NCBI GenBank assembly: GCA_002633005.1
Contig: NMRA01000202.1
Span: 1 to 64,000 of the forward strand
From: Phoronis australis
Lineage: Eukaryota; Phoronida; Phoronidae
Length of the DNA: 64,000 nucleotides
Direction of reading: 5' to 3'
In this document: positions 59,736 to 64,000 of the stretch, piece after piece
How positions within the stretch are numbered: position 1 is the stretch's first letter
Layout: each line of letters opens with the position of its first letter
The notes under the pieces: model-generated
Database searches by the model: none
What the model was told of the DNA's origin: nothing
The model's input: the letters and a program-made list of their open reading frames with translations, nothing else
Position numbers and translations under genes: made by a program

Positions 59736-59887
59736 GAAGCGCTTGCCTCCTAAAACGTCACTTCCGGAAAAGCGGACGAGTAATTAATAAAATTACGAAA
59801 AGCTGTAATTAAGTGAAAAATATGTCTAGGATAACCAACCAACCTTATTTTAGCTCAAAATGACATGGAAAAAGGTTGCCTTCGCCT
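59736..59887 (-). repeat. Right terminal inverted repeat of the transposon
   Basis: Visible part of the right terminus, starting at the gap edge and ending next to TTAA at 59888. Confidence 0.9.
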
Positions 59888-59891
59888 TTAA

Positions 59892-60955
59892 TTCGCATTT
59901 GATTGGTTCATTAATTTTCACATTTTTGGTATCATTTGTTTTTCACATTTAGCTTGATAACACTCATCATTTTCAATACGTTGTAACATTTTATGGATTT
60001 GTTTTTCTCATACCATTTCACCATTTATTTGTTTTCTTGTTACTAATAAATGCATTAACCACTTTCATTCAGAGAATTGACATCAGCTCACCTTCTTTAC
60101 TTACAACTCCTTGATACTAGATTTTGACAGAAAAAAATCTCCATATTCATAGCAAAGAACTTACTTTTAGCGTTGCAACAGGCCAGATTTTACCCATTTA
60201 GCAAGTCTGAATATGCCCTGGTATTTCTTCAGTTCATTTATTTTTCACGGCTTATTATACTCAAAGCATTCTTCAGATTCATCCGTCGCGTTCAGTTTGG
60301 ACCATTGCAGGTGTAGTTGTGTCGCGTTTAACTGACTCACATTTCATTCACACATTCATTAAAAACTCCCATTCCATTAGTCCATTAACTTTTTCATACT
60401 TCATAGTCTCATTTGATTATACTGGTCTGTTTTACAGGTTCTGTCACTGAATCGTACTTTAATGACTCATTAATTTTCACATTTCTTTGAGTTTGTTTAT
60501 TTTTCGCATTTATCTTCGTCACACTCATTGATTTCAAATACAGCATTTTAAGGATTCGGATTCGTCACTTTCATACAATTTCATCATTAGTTTGTCACAT
60601 TACTAATTCATTAACCAGTCACTAGGCAAGACTTTACTCAGTTACCAAGTTTGAATTTAATGTCTCGCTGATTCTTCAATTCAGTAGCAACGATGGTAAT
60701 ATGCACTCAAATGATATCCTCTGTCGAGAAACACTGAACACAAAAGTTTACCCTTTCATCGAGGACCACTTTACTCATTTCACTTGATTGACATTCAGTC
60801 ATAAAAAATTGATAGAAAAGTTTTACCCTTTTTACGAGAAAGACTTTACCCATTTAACTTGATTGACATCCAGTCGTGAAAATCTCGACAGGAAGGTTTT
60901 ACCCTTTTCACAGGGAGCGCTTTATCTGGTTAACAAGTCCCAATACTCCTAATTT
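59892..60955 (-). repeat. AT-rich degenerate satellite-like DNA, right arm
   Basis: Counterpart of about 29780-30812, collinear once the transposon is removed. No gene. Confidence 0.7.
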
Positions 60956-60980
60956 CCCTGGTTTTTACTAAAAACCAGGG
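60956..60980. repeat. Perfect 11-bp stem hairpin, right-arm copy
   Basis: ccctggttttt, loop act, aaaaaccaggg. Stem identical to 29755-29779, loop changed. Confidence 0.8.
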
Positions 60981-61811
60981 ACGCTCTATTGACAACCTCC
61001 TCATAGTGCACTCTCTACTGCTCAACATCCCCATTTCCCCCAGCCTCACGAAAAAAAACACATAACGCACACACTCACATACGCTGTCGTCATCATAACA
61101 TTCATGTCTCATTGTCACACTCATCCTAAGCAAGCCCACACACACTCGTATTACCTTGCCCATCGATAGCTGTGAATCATAGGCGCTGGTGCTGGAAGCC
61201 ACTGGTTGCTGATGGTAGATATAGCCATCTTCAATACCAACCCTGTCTTTGGTAGAGTGAATGACTGAAACTAGGTATAGATATTCCTGAACACCTTGAC
61301 TTCTTTTTATACAACAAGGACATGTCATGACACAGTTCAAGGACTTGAAACTCACTAACAGGTGCAGGTCAGCAGATGGCGATCCAGGTTACCATGGATG
61401 GTTGGCAGACGACACGTAACCACAGGGCATCATGCTGAAAGGAACACCATTCAGTAATGATCACCAATAAACTACAAGACCAGAGTTACAATCGCTATCA
61501 GGGTGACGTGCAAGTTGAGCCGTGCATGGACGCCAAAACAGAATTTTTGAGAGAATAGGGGATGGATGTTTACCTGAAATGTCAATTTGCTTGCGCCAGA
61601 GACATAATTTTTCACACAACCTTAGTGCACGACCATCAATGCACAAACAATAGTGTGGATATTTCTGAATACGTGGATGTTAAACATGTTAAAATTTAGG
61701 ACTTACACAGCAGAAGTATTGAGACTGAATCAGCAGGAAGTCCTGATCACTTAGAGCTAATTCGGCCATCTTATTGGTGAATTCTCGATCAATTCATCTG
61801 ATCCCTTTGCT

Positions 61812-63573
61812 GTGTATTATGCAATCCCTAGATCAACTGTGCAGGCACCAAAGAATGTCCATACTTCAAAGCCTTCCATCCAATCTCCAAATAAAGACTG
61901 TTCGTACATCGACACCTGATATCAACTGTTCGCATGTCAACCATTCACACATCGAGGAGCATCCATACATCAAAGTTCACCATCTAACACCTGCATACCG
62001 ATCATTCACATATCAAGGCCTGCATCCACACATCGAGGGTCGTCATCTTCTGTCCATAAACCAACTGTTGGCACATCAATGGCTGCCGTCAACTGTTCGC
62101 ATATCAATCTTCCAAACACCAGAAGCATCCTAACATCAAAGATGGTCATCTGCTGTATGTATGCCAACCACCCACACATAGTGGATCATCCCCATATCCA
62201 CGATTACAATCAACTGTTCACATATCGACAGCCCACATATTGCGGAACGTCCATTCATTCAAGGATTGGCGTCTACTATCCGTATGTCGACCTTCCCCAT
62301 ACCGAAAAATGTCCATGCATCGAGGATCACCATCTTCCACACACACGTCAACTGCCCTCACACCGATTAACATCCACTCATCAAGGTTCACCATCTACTG
62401 GCTACAAACCAACTGTTCCCACAACAACATCTACCATCAGCCATCCGCATACCAATCTTCCTTACATCATGGAACATTTACACAGGTAGAACCATCAACT
62501 ACCATTCACCAACCGATCATGTGTCCACTGATGCCTGCCATCCACTGTACGTATATTGACTGTCCTCCCATTGGGAGGACAGTCACTATACGTACAGTCC
62601 ATTGACCATATGCATATTGACTGTCCCGGTGGGAGGACAGTCAATATGCATACGATCAAGGGCAAGCATCAATGGAAACATGATCAGTGGGAGGATGGGA
62701 GATGAAGATCCTAGATGTGTGAACATTCCTTGATGTGAGGAAGATCGAAATGCAAACGGGTGATGGCAGGCATGGTTGCGTGAACAGGTGGTCTGTGGAC
62801 AGCAAATGGTCATCCTTGACGAGTGGACATTTCTCGATGTGTTGACGGTTGACATGTGTACAGAAGAAGACGATCCTCGATACATGGACATTTCTCGATA
62901 TGTGGATGGTCGACATAAAAACAGTAGAGGACAATCCTCGAATGTATGGAAGTTCCACAATGTGTGGGTAGTCGGTACGTAAACAGTCGATGGCAATCCT
63001 GGATATGTGAACGTTCCCCTATGGGTGGATAGTTGACACGCAAACAGTAGATGACAATCCTTGATGTGAGAATGCAACTCAGTGTATGGACGACCGATAT
63101 GCGAACGGTCGATGACAGACATTGATGCGTAAACAATCAGTTTGTGGGCAGACGATGCCAATCCTCCACATCTGGATGCNCGTAAACAGTCGATGGCAAT
63201 CCTGGATATGTGAACGTTCCTCTATGGGTGGATAGTTGACACGCAAACAGTAGATGGCAATCCTTGATGTGAGAATGCAACTCAATGAGTGGACGACCAA
63301 TATGTGAACGGTCGATGACAGACATTGATGCGTAAACAATCAGTTTGTGGGCAGACGATGCCAATCCTCCACATCTGGATGCTCCTTTGATACGTGAATG
63401 TTCGAAATGCAGACAGTAGATAGTGATCTTCAACGTGTGGATATTCCTCGGAAAGTGGATGGTTGATATACGAACAGTTGACCCAAGGCACCAACGCACG
63501 GACAGTCGATGCTCAGAAATTAGACAGCAATCTTCGAAGTATGGACATTCGCTGGTACATGCACAGTTGACTC
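61812..63573. mobile_element. Foldback-like element, right-arm copy
   Basis: Reverse-complement counterpart of 27400-28960 with both central hairpins (about 62546-62652). It is longer by about 200 bases because of the duplication at 62978-63382. Confidence 0.6.
62978..63382. repeat. 203-bp tandem duplication across a single N
   Basis: cgtaaacagtcgatggcaat begins at 62978 and again at 63181; the N at 63180 separates the copies. The left arm has a single copy. It is probably an unresolved contig overlap. Confidence 0.85.
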
Positions 63574-64000
63574 GCAGATGGCACAGTACACACCACAGTG
63601 ATCAACTAGAACGACCTGGAATTCCCCGACATGATGATAGAATTAACGGTTATGACCAGGAATTCTCTGTTCATCTGCCAAACTACTTCGCGTGTTTGTC
63701 GTGAACTGCGAAATGGATTCACATAAAATTACGAGTTGCCGAAAGGTGAACAAAATGCGTATGTTTTAGGAGCTAAATATTTTGGCAACATGGCACTCAT
63801 TTAGACACTGAAACTTTTTGGAAAGTCATGTAATTGCAACAATTAAATGTGGGCAAAGTGAGAGCATTTAAATGCAAAGATATGTAAAATTTTGTCGATT
63901 AGCATTCGGCCCAACTTGCCTGTGAACCCTTCTGAGTATGCACTGGAGGTGTAAAAAAACTCCCTGAACTTCAGTTTATCTGTACTATGCACAGTTGATG

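Larger units (their letters stand above)
57292..59887 (+). mobile_element. Kolobok-like DNA transposon with TTAA target duplication
   Basis: The left end (57292 onward, AGGCGAAGACAACC) and the reverse complement of the right end (59736-59887, AGGCGAAGGCAACC) match at 150 of 152 visible positions; the repeat runs on into the gap. TTAA flanks both ends (57288-57291, 59888-59891), and the left arm of the inverted duplication has the empty site with one TTAA at 30813. TTAA targets, TTAAAGG termini and a THAP-domain transposase together point to the Kolobok superfamily; piggyBac also uses TTAA but has no THAP domain. The element is interrupted by 867 N. Confidence 0.85.
46062..64000 (-). repeat. 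Right arm of the large inverted duplication
   Basis: Reverse complement of 26973-38686, reaching the window edge. Compared with the left arm it adds a Kolobok-like transposon (57292-59887), a 2.8-kb tandem duplication (49114-54737), a retroposed segment (54857-55221), an 84-bp duplication (56519-56686) and a 203-bp duplication (62978-63382). Confidence 0.9.

Noticed and set aside
58610-59812. 400-codon and 318-codon open frames
   Set aside because: They exist only because the 867-N gap is translated as unknown residues.
57292-59887. Assignment of the TTAA element to piggyBac
   Set aside because: TTAA targets fit, but the THAP finger, the AGGC-type ends and the DSPGxSAKY segment fit the Kolobok superfamily better.
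1-64000. tRNA and rRNA genes
   Set aside because: No tRNA-like cloverleaf boxes or rRNA-like conserved stretches were noticed on reading; a dedicated scan was not possible.

Overview
The window reads as nuclear DNA of an invertebrate animal. It carries one intron-rich gene with GT-AG introns, no bacterial-style packing, AT-rich non-coding DNA, many short inverted-repeat transposons, a THAP-bearing DNA transposon and long satellite-like arrays. Copies of the same sequence differ by a few percent by eye, as two haplotypes of a very polymorphic marine invertebrate would. I cannot name the species.

Region 1 (about 1-16,600). The only gene read with confidence is an acid sphingomyelinase (SMPD1-type). 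Twelve coding exons on the + strand (2718-15495) join in frame into 601 residues: signal peptide, saposin-B domain, proline-rich linker, calcineurin-like metallophosphodiesterase core with every expected metal ligand, and a C-terminal domain ending in cysteine. Five short inverted-repeat elements lie in or near the gene (502-809, 3635-3946, 12441-12652, 13922-14410, 14893-15203).

Region 2 (about 16,600-26,900). Mostly unassigned non-coding DNA with an old dispersed repeat (a relative lies in SMPD1 intron 2), a small MITE-like element and two exon-like segments (24406-24489, 24852-24911) that join in phase and could be the 3' end of an unidentified gene.

Region 3 (about 26,970-64,000). A very large inverted duplication. 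The left arm (26973-38686) is repeated in reverse complement at about 46062-64000. The arms hold foldback-like elements built of degenerate repeats of about 61 bp around perfect hairpins, and kilobases of AT-rich degenerate satellite. The spacer holds a decayed THAP transposon fragment and a very regular minisatellite: 26-bp units in a 182-bp higher-order repeat, about 100 copies of the CCAATCAG (NF-Y/Y-box) motif and one TATAAAA per 182 bp. The right arm carries a Kolobok-like transposon (57292-59887) with terminal repeats of at least 152 bp and TTAA target duplications; the left arm keeps the matching unoccupied TTAA site at 30813-30816.

Caution on assembly. Four isolated single N bases (44949, 51918, 55222, 63180) each sit at the edge of a direct duplication or of the minisatellite. 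They look like contig joins that left both copies, so several tandem duplications in the right arm, and perhaps the palindrome itself, may come from merging two haplotypes.
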